NCBI GenBank assembly: GCA_049840935.1 | Contig: JASGJA010000016.1 | Coordinates: 248,001-312,000, forward strand | Origin: Mesorhizobium_G sp049840935 | GTDB lineage: Bacteria; Pseudomonadota; Alphaproteobacteria; Rhizobiales; Rhizobiaceae | Direction of reading: 5' to 3' | DNA length: 64,000 nucleotides | Part shown: in pieces, positions 17,057-26,658 of the stretch | Numbering within the stretch: position 1 is the first letter of the stretch | Layout of the letters: the number at the start of each line of letters is the position of its first letter | Program-made: the position numbers and the translations under genes | Notes under the pieces: generated by a model | Database searches by the model: none | The model's input: only the letters and a program-made list of their open reading frames with translations | Told to the model about the DNA's origin: nothing

Positions 17057-17080
17057 TCCGACCAGCCGGCTAGGCACTGA

Positions 17081-18343
17081 ATGAGACGTGTCGTTGTAAC
17101 CGGTATGGGCTTGCTCTCACCCTACGGGGTGGGAGTTGAGCACGGCTGGAAAGAACTTCTGTCGGCGCGCAGTGCCGCCCGCAGGGTAACCGAATTCGAG
17201 GTTGAAGACCTCGCATGCAAGATCGCGCACGTCATTCCGCGCGGCGATGGTTCAAACAACACCTTCAATCCGGAGGCAGTTCTTGAGCCAAAAGAGCTCC
17301 GTAAAATCGGTGATTTCATCCTGTATGGAATTGCCGCTGCCGACGAAGCCCTGAAAGATTTGGGCTGGGAGCCTCGGACCGAAGACGAGAAATGCGCCAC
17401 TGGCGTCATGATCGGTTCAGGCATTGGCGGCATTGAAGGCATTGCCGAGCAAGCCCTCGTGCTTCATGAGCGCGGCCCGCGCCGCGTCACGCCCTTCTTC
17501 ATTCCCGGCAACATCATCAATCTGGTTTCGGGTCAGGTTTCGATTCGGCATGGCCTCAAGGGGCCGAACCATGCCGTCGTAACCGCATGCTCCACCGGTG
17601 CACACGCTATCGGCGACGCAGCACGTATCATCGCGCTCGGTGATGCTGACGTTATGGTCGCGGGCGGCGCGGAATCGCCGGTAACGCGTCTTTCGCTGGC
17701 AGGCTTTGCTGCGTGTCGGGCGCTTTCCACCGAACGCAACGACGAGCCCGAAAGAGCTTCGCGGCCCTATGACCGCGACCGTGATGGCTTTGTCATGGGC
17801 GAGGGCGCAGGTGTGGTTGTTCTGGAAGAACTGGAGCACGCAAAGGCCCGCGGTGCAAAAATCTATGCCGAGGTTACTGGCTACGGCATGTCTGGCGATG
17901 CCTACCACATCACCGCGCCCGCCGAGGATGGAGACGGTGCTTTCCGCTGCATGACGATGGCTCTCAAGCGGGCAAAACTGTCGCCTGCCGACATCGACTA
18001 CATCAACGCGCATGGCACATCGACAATGGCCGATACCATCGAATTGGGGGCGGTCGAACGTTTGGTTGGAAACGCGGCGTCGAAGATTTCGATGTCTTCC
18101 ACCAAATCTTGCATCGGGCATCTTCTGGGTGCGGCGGGTGCGGCAGAGGCGATTTTCTCGATTCTCGCGATCCGGGACAACATTGCTCCGCCGACGATCA
18201 ATCTCGACAATCCGGAGCGGGAAACTGCGATTGATCTCGTTCCACACAAGCCGAGAAAGCGCCAGATCGATGTTGCACTTTCAAACTCGTTCGGCTTTGG
18301 CGGAACCAACGCATCGCTGATCTTCCAGCGTTACAACGGTTAA
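17081..18343 (+). CDS. fabF: 3-oxoacyl-ACP synthase II
   Basis: FabF condenses malonyl-ACP with acyl-ACP to extend fatty acids. The 420-residue protein has the ketosynthase triad Cys170 (TACSTGAHA), His311 (NAHGTST) and His347 (IGHLLGAAG), and begins MRRVVVTGMGLLSPYG. It follows acpP directly, the usual order. Confidence 0.97.
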   Translation: MRRVVVTGMGLLSPYGVGVEHGWKELLSARSAARRVTEFEVEDLACKIAHVIPRGDGSNNTFNPEAVLEPKELRKIGDFILYGIAAADEALKDLGWEPRTEDEKCATGVMIGSGIGGIEGIAEQALVLHERGPRRVTPFFIPGNIINLVSGQVSIRHGLKGPNHAVVTACSTGAHAIGDAARIIALGDADVMVAGGAESPVTRLSLAGFAACRALSTERNDEPERASRPYDRDRDGFVMGEGAGVVVLEELEHAKARGAKIYAEVTGYGMSGDAYHITAPAEDGDGAFRCMTMALKRAKLSPADIDYINAHGTSTMADTIELGAVERLVGNAASKISMSSTKSCIGHLLGAAGAAEAIFSILAIRDNIAPPTINLDNPERETAIDLVPHKPRKRQIDVALSNSFGFGGTNASLIFQRYNG

Positions 18344-18420
18344 GTTGCGTCGCGCGCCAATTTGGCCGCATTGCACTTTTGTATTCCGGCCTTGCCGATT
18401 CGAAACCTGTGGGTATTGAG

Positions 18421-19581
18421 ATGAGCGACTCTCCCAATGATGTCGAGTTTGGCCGCCGCGCCACTCCTCCCGCACCGGGAGCCGCAGCCAAGCCAGCCAG
18501 CGAGGCGCTACGTCAGGAATTGGTAGCCGCGGCCGCTGCGCGCCGCTCTCGACATTCGCGCAATCGCTTTGTTGTTTTCTTCAATCTGGTGATTTCACTG
18601 AGTGTTTTGGCCGCGATCGCTGCTTTTGCCGCACTTTGGTTCGGCAAATATGAGTTCAACGCCGAGGGGCCGACGACTGAAACTCAGACATTCCTGGTCA
18701 AGCCGAATACCGGTTTGAAGGCCATTTCGAACGCCTTGGAAGAGAATGGAATCATCACCAATTCCTGGGTATTTCAGCTTGGCGCGCAGGCGAGCGGCAA
18801 GGCGGCCGACCTGAAAGCCGGTGAGTATGAAATCAAGCCCGGTGCTTCCATGCGTGAAATCATGGATCTGATGGCTAGCGGTAAGTCGATTCTCTATTCC
18901 ATCACGATTCCTGAGGGGCTCACCGTCGAGCAGGCGCTTCAGAAGGTTTCGGCGACGCCTGAATTGAGCGGGGATTTGCCAACTGCTATGCCCGCCGAAG
19001 GGTCGCTGGCTGCTGACACGCAACGCTTCACGCGCGGCACCGAGCGCAAGGCGATCGTGGACAAGATGCTGGCCGACCAGAAGGCGCTTGTCGAGGAAAT
19101 CTGGGCAAAGCGCGAGGATGGCCTGCCGCTCAAGAATATCGACGAGTTCGTCACGCTCGCCTCCATCGTGGAAAAAGAGACAGGCATCGCGGATGAGCGC
19201 CCGCAGGTTGCGGCGGTCTTCATCAACCGGCTGAACAAGGGCATGCGGCTGCAATCTGACCCCACAATTCTGTACGGCCTATTCGGCGGCAAGGGCCGTC
19301 CGGCGGATCGTCCGATCTTCCAGTCCGATATCCAGAAGCCCACGCCCTACAACACCTATGTGATTGATGGCCTGCCGCCGACACCGATTGCAAATCCGGG
19401 CAGGGCAGCTTTGGAAGCCGTCGCAAATCCGGCCAAGACCAGCGCCCTCTATTTTGTAGCATCGGGCGGTGGCGGCCATGTGTTCGCCGATACGCTGGAG
19501 GAGCACAACAAGAACGTCGCGCGCTGGCGCGAAATCCAGAAACAGCAGGGTCAGCCTGCCGACGCGCCGCAGCAGCAATAG
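18421..19581 (+). CDS. mltG: Endolytic murein transglycosylase MltG
   Basis: MltG cuts nascent peptidoglycan strands and is thought to end glycan polymerisation. From ATG 18421 the protein has a proline/alanine-rich cytoplasmic N-terminus, one membrane segment (about 48-70) and a periplasmic YceG domain with catalytic glutamate in IVEKETG (249-255). Family motifs INRLNKGMRLQSDPT and PYNTYVIDGLPPTPI follow. In-frame codons upstream from 18379 add 14 residues without a better binding site. The C-terminus is Gln/Pro/Ala-rich. Confidence 0.93.
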   Translation: MSDSPNDVEFGRRATPPAPGAAAKPASEALRQELVAAAAARRSRHSRNRFVVFFNLVISLSVLAAIAAFAALWFGKYEFNAEGPTTETQTFLVKPNTGLKAISNALEENGIITNSWVFQLGAQASGKAADLKAGEYEIKPGASMREIMDLMASGKSILYSITIPEGLTVEQALQKVSATPELSGDLPTAMPAEGSLAADTQRFTRGTERKAIVDKMLADQKALVEEIWAKREDGLPLKNIDEFVTLASIVEKETGIADERPQVAAVFINRLNKGMRLQSDPTILYGLFGGKGRPADRPIFQSDIQKPTPYNTYVIDGLPPTPIANPGRAALEAVANPAKTSALYFVASGGGGHVFADTLEEHNKNVARWREIQKQQGQPADAPQQQ

Positions 19582-19608
19582 CGCGGCGCCAGATCGCAGG
19601 GGGACTCG

Positions 19609-20506
19609 TTGGCCAGCTTACAAAGCATGACAGGGTTTTCGCGAGCGGCTGGCGATGCGCACGGCAATTCGATCACTTGGGAAGTGAAGTCTGTCAACGG
19701 TAAGTCGCTGGAACTGCGATTGCGCCTGCCGCCGGGTTATGATCGCCTTGAACCCGCCATCCGTCAGGCCATTCAGAAAAGGTTTTCGCGTGGCAGCTTT
19801 CAGGCGCTTTTGACCATCGTCCGCCCAACCGCCACACAGGCCCAACCGATCGTCAACGAGGCATTTCTGCGCGATGTGGCTGAGCTGGCAAAGCGGCTCG
19901 AAAAGCAGTTCGGCACCGCGCCTGCCACCGCAGACGGCCTTTTGAGCTTACGCGGCGTGCTCGACATCCCGGAAGCGACCGAAACGGAAGAAGACAAGGC
20001 TGCCGCCGACAAGGCTGCGTTTGCGGTGCTGGAAACGGCGCTCGATGGTCTGGAGGCTGCCCGCCGTGCTGAGGGCGGCGCTCTGGCCGCCTTGCTCAAC
20101 GGCCATCTCGACACGATTGCTAAACTGACCGAAAGCGCCGAGCGCGACCCATCGCGCGACCCGGCGTTCATTCGGGAGCGTCTCGGCGAGCAAATTCGCG
20201 CGTTGATGGAGGCTAGCAGCAGCGGTCTGGACGAACAGCGCTTGCACACCGAAGCCATGCTGCTGTCCACCAAGTCCGACATCCGCGAGGAAATCGACCG
20301 ATTGAAAACGCACGTTGCGGCAGCGCGCGCGTTGCTGTCGGCGGGCGGTGTGGTTGGGCGAAAACTCGATTTTCTGGCGCAAGAGTTCAACCGCGAAGCA
20401 AATACGCTGTGTTCAAAGTCAAATGCGGCCTCTCTCACAGCAATCGGTCTTGACCTAAAGGCGGTCGTGGATCAATTCCGCGAGCAGGTCCAGAAATCTG
20501 GAGTAG
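19609..20506 (+). CDS. YicC/YloC family endoribonuclease, last codons frameshifted as sequenced
   Basis: The protein starts MASLQSMTGFSRA from a TTG preceded by AGGGGG and has the YicC N-terminal domain and the C-terminal DUF1732 domain (VGRKLDFLAQEFNREANTLCSKSN). YicC proteins are stress-linked endoribonucleases. As written, the frame runs past its natural end and overlaps gmk to 20796. Dropping one A from the AAA at 20494-20496 gives the family ending QVQNLE and a stop at 20504-20506, four bases before gmk. The long tail is therefore an artefact of one inserted base. Confidence 0.85.
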
Positions 20507-20509
20507 CTC

Positions 20510-21172
20510 ATGCCGCAAATCCAACCCATGCAGCCCATCGCAAGGCGGGGCTTGATGCTTGTCATTTCCTCGCCGTCGGGTGCAGGGAAGTCGACTATTG
20601 CGCGCAATCTGCTGGAAGACAAAACCCTCGGCATGTCGCTGTCGATCAGCGTCACCACGCGCGAGCGCCGCCCCAGCGAGATCGACGGCGTGCATTATCA
20701 TTTCATCACCAAGCGCCATTTCGAGCAGATGCGCGAAGCGGATCAATTGCTCGAATGGGCCGAGGTGCACGGCAATTTTTACGCTACGCCGCGTGAACCA
20801 GTCGAATACGCCATGTCGCGCGGGCAGGATATGCTGTTCGACATTGATTGGCAGGGCGCAGCGCAAATGCGCGAGAAAATCCCGGCGGACGTGGTTTCCG
20901 TTTTCATCCTGCCGCCGCGTATGGCGGAATTGACGGCGCGCCTCAAGCGTCGTGCGGAAAACACAGAGGCCGACATTGCACGGCGTCTCACCAATGCCCG
21001 TTCGGAAATCCAGCAATGGACCGAGTATGATTACATCATCATCAACGACGATCTGAACCGAGCGTTCACTGAGGTCCGGTCCATCGTCATTGCGGAGCGT
21101 CTGCGCCGTGATCGCCGTCCCGGCTTGTTTGATTTCGTGACCGGACTGCTTGAGGAAGATATCAGCCTCTAA
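20510..21172 (+). CDS. gmk: Guanylate kinase
   Basis: Gmk phosphorylates GMP to GDP. The 220-residue protein has the P-loop SPSGAGKST at 21-29, the GMP-binding stretch SVTTRERRPSEIDGVHYHF and the downstream YIIINDDL. Its start lies four bases after the repaired yicC stop, so it closes the fab-mltG-yicC-gmk run. A RIME1-like repeat separates it from the convergent rsmA gene. Confidence 0.96.
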   Translation: MPQIQPMQPIARRGLMLVISSPSGAGKSTIARNLLEDKTLGMSLSISVTTRERRPSEIDGVHYHFITKRHFEQMREADQLLEWAEVHGNFYATPREPVEYAMSRGQDMLFDIDWQGAAQMREKIPADVVSVFILPPRMAELTARLKRRAENTEADIARRLTNARSEIQQWTEYDYIIINDDLNRAFTEVRSIVIAERLRRDRRPGLFDFVTGLLEEDISL

Positions 21173-21194
21173 GCGCTGCTGTTCCCAATTACCT

Positions 21195-21341
21195 ACCCCT
21201 CATCCGCCCGCCGGCACCTTCTCCCTAGGCGGGAGAAGGCAGAAAACTGCGGCGTTGGCGTAACGTTGCAGGATAAGCGAGGCGTTGACATCTCTGCCTT
21301 CTCCCCTTGAGGGAGAAGGTGCCGGCAGGCGGATGAGGGGT
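21195..21341. repeat. RIME1-like intergenic palindromic repeat, copy 1 (inverted)
   Basis: The two ends, ACCCCTCATCCGCC and GGCGGATGAGGGGT, form a long inverted repeat, and each arm contains a smaller hairpin (CTTCTCCC/GGGAGAAG). The inner segment matches copies 2 and 3 in reverse complement, so this copy is flipped. It lies between convergent gmk and rsmA and may serve as a transcription barrier. RIME elements are known in Rhizobium relatives. Confidence 0.85.
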
Positions 21342-21359
21342 ACTAAAACGTGCCAACCT

Positions 21360-22184
21360 TTAAACAGCATTTGCCAGCGCGACAAACTCGGCCACGGTTA
21401 GCGTTTCCGCGCGGCGGGTGCCGTCAATGCCAGTCGCCTCTAATAGCCGCTCGCCACCGAGCGATTTAAGGCTCTGCCGCAGCATTTTGCGGCGTTGGCC
21501 GAATGCTGCTTCTGTCACGCGGCCCAGCACCTTCACGTCAGCGGGCAGCGCCTCGCGGGGCACAAGGTGTACGATGGATGATGTAACTTTCGGCGGCGGC
21601 GTAAAAGCCTGTGGCGGAACGTCGAACGCGATTTTCGCGTTGGTTCGCCAGCCGGCCAGCACGCCCAGCCGCCCATAGGCATCGCTGCCCGGTGCGGCTA
21701 CGATCCGTTGCGCAACCTCTCGCTGGAACATCAGCGTCATGGATTCGTAATAGGGTGGCCATTCGGGCAAGGTCAGCCAGCGGATCAGCAATTCCGTGCC
21801 AACGTTGTATGGCAAATTCGCAACGATACGGATTGGCAGACCTGCGGCAAGCGCGCCGATATCCGTTTTCAGCGCATCGCCGAAAATCACTTCCAGCCTG
21901 CCCGGATAGTGCGCTGCTATCGCCTCCAGCGCGGGGCGGCAGCGCTCATCGCGCTCGATGGCGATCACTTTTTTCGCGCCGTTCAGCAGCAGCGCGCGCG
22001 TCAGACCGCCTGGGCCTGGGCCGACCTCGAGCACTGCTGATTGCGTCAAATCGCCAGCGCTTCGCGCGATCTTTGAGGTGAGATTGAGATCGAGCAGAAA
22101 ATTCTGCCCTAGAGATTTTTTGGCGTTCAACCCATGTTCTTCAATCACCTCACGCAGTGGCGGCAGTCCGTCGAGGCTCGCCAT
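21360..22184 (-). CDS. rsmA: 16S rRNA (adenine(1518)-N(6)/adenine(1519)-N(6))-dimethyltransferase
   Basis: RsmA (KsgA) dimethylates two adenines in helix 45 of 16S rRNA late in 30S assembly. The 274-residue protein shows the entry motif KSLGQNFLLD, SAM motif VLEVGPGPGGLTRAL and catalytic motif NLPYNVGT, with the C-terminal QRRKMLRQSLKSL. Its ATG directly follows the pdxA stop, at the end of the lptF-to-rsmA minus-strand series. Confidence 0.97.
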   Translation of the reverse strand: MASLDGLPPLREVIEEHGLNAKKSLGQNFLLDLNLTSKIARSAGDLTQSAVLEVGPGPGGLTRALLLNGAKKVIAIERDERCRPALEAIAAHYPGRLEVIFGDALKTDIGALAAGLPIRIVANLPYNVGTELLIRWLTLPEWPPYYESMTLMFQREVAQRIVAAPGSDAYGRLGVLAGWRTNAKIAFDVPPQAFTPPPKVTSSIVHLVPREALPADVKVLGRVTEAAFGQRRKMLRQSLKSLGGERLLEATGIDGTRRAETLTVAEFVALANAV

Positions 22185-23192
22185 TCAGCCACCCTCGCGC
22201 GCGGACATTTCTGCCGCCATGCGCAGCGCCGCCATTAGGCTGCGCGGCTGCGCAACGCCCATTCCGGCGATGTCGAACGCCGTGCCGTGGTCGGGCGAGG
22301 TGCGGATGAAGGGGAGCCCCAGCGTCACATTCACCGCCTCATCGAATGCCAAGGTCTTGGCCGGGATCAAGGCCTGATCGTGATACATGCAGAGCGCGGC
22401 ATCATATGTCTGTCGCGCTCGCGCGTGAAACATCGTATCTGCGGGCAGGGGGCCACGCGCATCGATACCTTCGCGTTGCAGGCGTTCAATGGCGGGCAGC
22501 ACAATATCACTGTCCTCCTTGCCAAGCGCACCGCCTTCGCCCGCGTGCGGGTTCAGCCCGGCGATCGCTAGGCGCGGCTTTGCAATGCCAAACCGATCCG
22601 AAAGATCACGCGCCACGATGCGGCCTGTTTCATAAACCAGTTCGCTCGTTAGCTGCCTTGGGGCATCGGCAAGCGGAATGTGGATGGTAACAGGCACTGT
22701 CCGCAATTCCGGTCCAGCGAGCATCATCACGGGCATTGCCGCTTTGCCCGTATGTAGTTCGGCAAGATGTGCCAGATACTCGGTATGCCCCGGAAAACCG
22801 AAGCCCGCATCATAGAGCGGCTTTTTTGCAATTGGGCATGTCACCACCGCTGCGGCGCGCCCTTCCATAACCAAAGCAACGGCCTGCTCTATTGCTTCGA
22901 CAATACCCGCGGCGTTTCCCGAAAGCGGCTTACCAACTCGGTCAGTAAAAGCTGCATTCAGCGGCACGACAGGCAGAGCTCGCGAAAAAATCTCTGGGGC
23001 GTTTTCGGGCGTTGCCGTTTCAATTGGCACATCTAGTCCCAGCGCCTTCGCTCGCTTGCGCAAAAACTCAGGATCGGACAACAGAAAAAAGCCGGGCAAG
23101 CGCTCCGCGTTGCGCTGTTGCCAGCACATCAGCGCAAGCTCCGGGCCTACACCAGACGGATCGCCCGAAGAGAGCGCCAGTAGTTTGGGCAT
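22185..23192 (-). CDS. pdxA: 4-hydroxythreonine-4-phosphate dehydrogenase
   Basis: PdxA oxidises 4-phospho-hydroxy-threonine in pyridoxal phosphate synthesis. The 335-residue protein begins LLALSSGDPSGVGPE and shows the metal-binding histidines in GHTEYLAHL, LNPHAGEGG and MYHDQALIPAK, plus the C-terminal SPDHGTAFDIAG. It sits between surA and rsmA, the common arrangement in proteobacteria. Confidence 0.96.
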   Translation of the reverse strand: MPKLLALSSGDPSGVGPELALMCWQQRNAERLPGFFLLSDPEFLRKRAKALGLDVPIETATPENAPEIFSRALPVVPLNAAFTDRVGKPLSGNAAGIVEAIEQAVALVMEGRAAAVVTCPIAKKPLYDAGFGFPGHTEYLAHLAELHTGKAAMPVMMLAGPELRTVPVTIHIPLADAPRQLTSELVYETGRIVARDLSDRFGIAKPRLAIAGLNPHAGEGGALGKEDSDIVLPAIERLQREGIDARGPLPADTMFHARARQTYDAALCMYHDQALIPAKTLAFDEAVNVTLGLPFIRTSPDHGTAFDIAGMGVAQPRSLMAALRMAAEMSAREGG

Positions 23193-23207
23193 TTATGCGG
23201 TCGGCAG

Positions 23208-24155
23208 TTATTGTTGAACGATCTTCGCTTTGTCGCGTAGATCCTTGAGAAACTTCTTGGACATGTCGTCACCACCAGCATCAGGCCCGCCATTTGCCTC
23301 CTGCTGGAAGATCATCTGCGCTACACGGTCATCTGACACTTCGCGCGAGCTGCAAATGCCGATAAACTCGAGGCCCTTCTCCGTTTCGCGCACAGGCGTT
23401 GCGCCGCCCGAGCGCGTCGCTTTGATGGAATCGGCCCATTCATGCGGAAGCTGCGGCTCAAGCACGCGGCCAAGATCACGAACGGTCACATCGATGAGCC
23501 CTTTCGCCAGCGCACGCGATGCGTTGCAGCCGTTGAACCGGGCGCGCATAGCCTCCGCTTCGCGGCGCCGCGCCGGAATCTTGCCGCGCTCCTTTGCGGG
23601 CACGACGAAAATAACCTGCTGCAACATATATTCTGTAGCTTTCGGCTTTTGGCCGCCCTGTTGCAACATGCGCCTAACCGCTTCTTGCTCGGTAACGCGG
23701 CCATCGCCATCGCCACCAGACTTGCGGCTCACGACCTGACCCCAGCCCATCTGCGAGCGGATGAATTCCTTGAAATGCGACTTGGTCACGCCGGATTTCG
23801 TCATGATGGTATCGAGCTGTGCGAGCGTCATCTTGTTATTGGTCGCAAAGCGCGCATAGGCGTCATCAACTGCCTTATCAGTGATTTTGACGTTCATGCG
23901 CTTCATTTCCGCACGCTTCAGCGTCTGCTCGATCATCTGGTCGGCAGCCTGCTGGTTCAGGTTTCCCTTTGCCCTTTGCAGCTTCAAAAATGCAGCGCGA
24001 CGCTGAATGTCGTAGCTCGTGATGGCCTCGCCGTTTACGACATATTTGATTTCACTCGCAAAAACGGGTGCGGCCGAGCCGATCACGGCGGTTGCGATCG
24101 CCGCCATCAGGCTAACCACGACAATCCGCTTTCTAATTCCAGGCATCGCTCTCAT
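23208..24155 (-). CDS. surA: SurA-type periplasmic chaperone/peptidyl-prolyl isomerase
   Basis: A signal peptide (basic start, hydrophobic VVVSLMAAIATAVIG, cleavage after VFA near residue 33) leads to a SurA N-terminal chaperone domain (EIKYVVNGEAITSYDIQRRAAFL). A single parvulin-like domain follows, with weak conservation of the active-site pattern. It helps fold outer membrane proteins and sits next to lptD, itself an outer membrane client. An alternative ATG at 24146 would drop three residues. Length (315) is typical for the order and shorter than enterobacterial SurA, which has two parvulin domains. Confidence 0.88.
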   Translation of the reverse strand: MRAMPGIRKRIVVVSLMAAIATAVIGSAAPVFASEIKYVVNGEAITSYDIQRRAAFLKLQRAKGNLNQQAADQMIEQTLKRAEMKRMNVKITDKAVDDAYARFATNNKMTLAQLDTIMTKSGVTKSHFKEFIRSQMGWGQVVSRKSGGDGDGRVTEQEAVRRMLQQGGQKPKATEYMLQQVIFVVPAKERGKIPARRREAEAMRARFNGCNASRALAKGLIDVTVRDLGRVLEPQLPHEWADSIKATRSGGATPVRETEKGLEFIGICSSREVSDDRVAQMIFQQEANGGPDAGGDDMSKKFLKDLRDKAKIVQQ

Positions 24156-24234
24156 CCCAACGAATTCGTTTTCGACGCTCTGCCAATTCTATGAGGCAAA
24201 ACAATGGTCTGCACTCGCGACAGAATGAAGCCTG

Positions 24235-26658
24235 CTATTGCAGGAAATTGCTGCTGCTATTGCCAAAATCGCCGATTGTCCGGAACGACAATTGGGAAAC
24301 CGATATTTTGGGTATCGTCGGTTTCGCGCGTGTCACCGATCAGGAGTTCGCGATTCGCTATAGGTCAGCGCAAAGGTAAAGCACTCATCGGCATAACCAA
24401 AGCCGAAAGAATTGTATGAAACATAGTCCGATTCCAAATCGTACGTCCCGGAACCGAATACACGCCAATATTCATGCAGTTTCAGGCTGCCGCCGAGCGA
24501 AACCTCATGCCGGTCGGTCGCAAATCCATAGATCGGCTGCGCCTGAATATATGCATATTTGGCCGTCAGCGAGAGCGGGGTTCCGCTGTAGGCGGCGCGC
24601 GCTTCCGTACGTCGCGCCTCGAATGTTTCTTCGTCAAAACGTCCGCTTAGCGAGGCCGAGAGGCCATTCGGCGTAGCGAAGCCCACCAATCCAACATAGT
24701 CGGATTTATCCGTCTCAAGGCCCGATTCTGGCCCCAACATTCACCAGATCAGGCGTCGCGAACGAATTCAGGCCACCAAGATGGTAGGATTGGCCAAAAA
24801 TGGCATTTGTAGACCAGCCATTTCCCAAATGAACCGGCATAGCGAAGGCCGAGATTGGCGCGGGTGCCACCTTCGACGCGATCATATCCGGAAAACTTGT
24901 CGCGGTCGAATAGCGAGGTCGCATCGAACACGAAGCTCTGCGCATCTTCGTTGGAAAGGCCGAGTTGGGTCACATCCTGCTCATTCGGGCGCACGAAGAT
25001 TTGCGCGACCGGTTCCAGAATATGAGTCGAACTCGATGTCGAGAACAGCACCGGCCAACGCACATCAAGCCCGGCAGTTGCCATATAGCGGTAATATTCA
25101 GACCGCACATCAGCGCCGACGCCAAGCTGGTTTGCCATATTTTCGATGGCCGCGGTCGATGAAGTCGCTCTGGTCTGCCATCCGCGCTTCACCAAGAAAC
25201 GCGAGCAGTGGCGTAATTACCAGACCGCCCGGTGCGATAAACTCGCGCTTCCATTCTGCCTCGCCAGTCAGGCGGCCATCCGTGCCCGTCGATACCGCGC
25301 ACGGCGGTAACATCGGCGTCGTCGGGCAGGGTAGTGTCGATGACGTCGTCCAGTCGCGAACGATTGATAACCCGCGAATTGAGCGTCAGTTTCAGCTCGC
25401 CGCCTGCAACCGGCTCATCCGGTATTGCCACATAGTCGAAGCTTGGCAGAACCCAGGGCTGCTTGTCGTCGCGGGATGAGGAATTGTCGTCACGCAGCTT
25501 TTCCTGAACCTGAAACTTCATGAAGCGCATGTCGAAATAGTTACGCTCGCCAAGGCCGGTCAGGTACACTTCGGACCGGTGGATGTAGCTGTTGAAGCCC
25601 TCGATCGAATAGGTGCGCGAGAAGTTCTTGTCGGATTGGAGCATCAGATCCCAGCCGAACGTCCAGCGCGGATTTATGGCAAATCGACCTTTTGAACCGA
25701 TCATGCCGCGCAACTTGTTTGGATTGTCTGCCGGACCGCGATCCACCGAATAGGATTCGAACGCACTCGGATCAGCCTGGCTAATGCCGGCAACCTTCAG
25801 ATTATATTCGCCCGAATTGAACTTCTGACGCCATTCCGCCTCGCCAAGGAAACCTTGCTTCGTGTAGCCGGTTCCTTTGACCGTTAGGTCATAGGTTGGC
25901 GACAGCGCGAAATAGTAGGGCACGGTCAGGCCTGCGCCCAACTTGCTGTTGAAGCTGATACCTGGAAACAGAAAGCCGCTTTTTCTCTTGACGGTCGGGT
26001 CCGGCACTTCGAAAGCGGGCAGGTATGCAATCGGCAGGCCGAACATCTCAAAATGCGAACGCTCGAAGCGAATGGTCTTTTTCTGGCCGTTCCAGATGAT
26101 CTTGCGCGACTTCACGCGCCAGATCGGTGCGCTATCGGGCTTTTCCTCGCAGGGTTCGCACGCGGTATAGACACCATTGTTGAAGGTGGTGACATTCCCG
26201 CCTTTACGGTCGGCACTTTCTGCTGCGAAATAGGTCTTTTCGACTGTCTCAACACGCAGGCTGTTTACAAAACCATCGGCAAAATCATCGGTCACGTCGA
26301 TTTCGTCTGTGTAGATCTTGTTGCCGTCTTTTTCTATTATCTCGACATTGCCAACGGCCTTGAGACGACCGGTGTTGCGATCATAGGTAACGCGTTCTGC
26401 GACAAGGCGATTTCCCGCATATTCGATACGCACCTGACCGGAAGCGCTGACCGTGTTCGCATCCTGATCGTAAGTGAGCACGTCCGACTCAAGCAGCATC
26501 TGCGAATCTGAAGGAACCTGACCGGCATATTGCCCAAGATCCTGCGCACTGGCGGAGAGTAGGCCGAGCGACAGCGCAAACAGGCAGGACAGCGCCGTCT
26601 GACGGCACAGCCTTTCCGTTGCCCCCCGCATGAGGCTATGTCCCCTCACTGCCTGCAC
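24235..26658 (-). pseudogene. lptD: LPS-assembly protein LptD, six +1 frameshifts as sequenced
   Basis: LptD is the outer membrane barrel that inserts LPS. The first 450 residues read in one frame: signal peptide, LptA-like jellyroll (LLESDVLTYDQDANTVSASG) and first barrel strands. After that the frame breaks six times, at 25285-25287, 25154-25155, 24824-24826, 24732-24735, 24336-24337 and 24294-24296. Every break is repaired by removing one base from a G or C run. The repaired end reads NIGFQLSFRTIGDFG, the expected LptD C-terminus, with the stop at 24235-24237. Start is GTG 26658 (TAGTG overlap with lptG) or ATG 26631. Since LptD is normally essential, the breaks are probably sequencing insertions. 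Confidence 0.88.

Noticed and set aside
20507..20796. C-terminal extension of YicC overlapping gmk
   Set aside because: Removing one A at 20494-20496 restores the family end and stop; the extension is out-of-frame gmk sequence.
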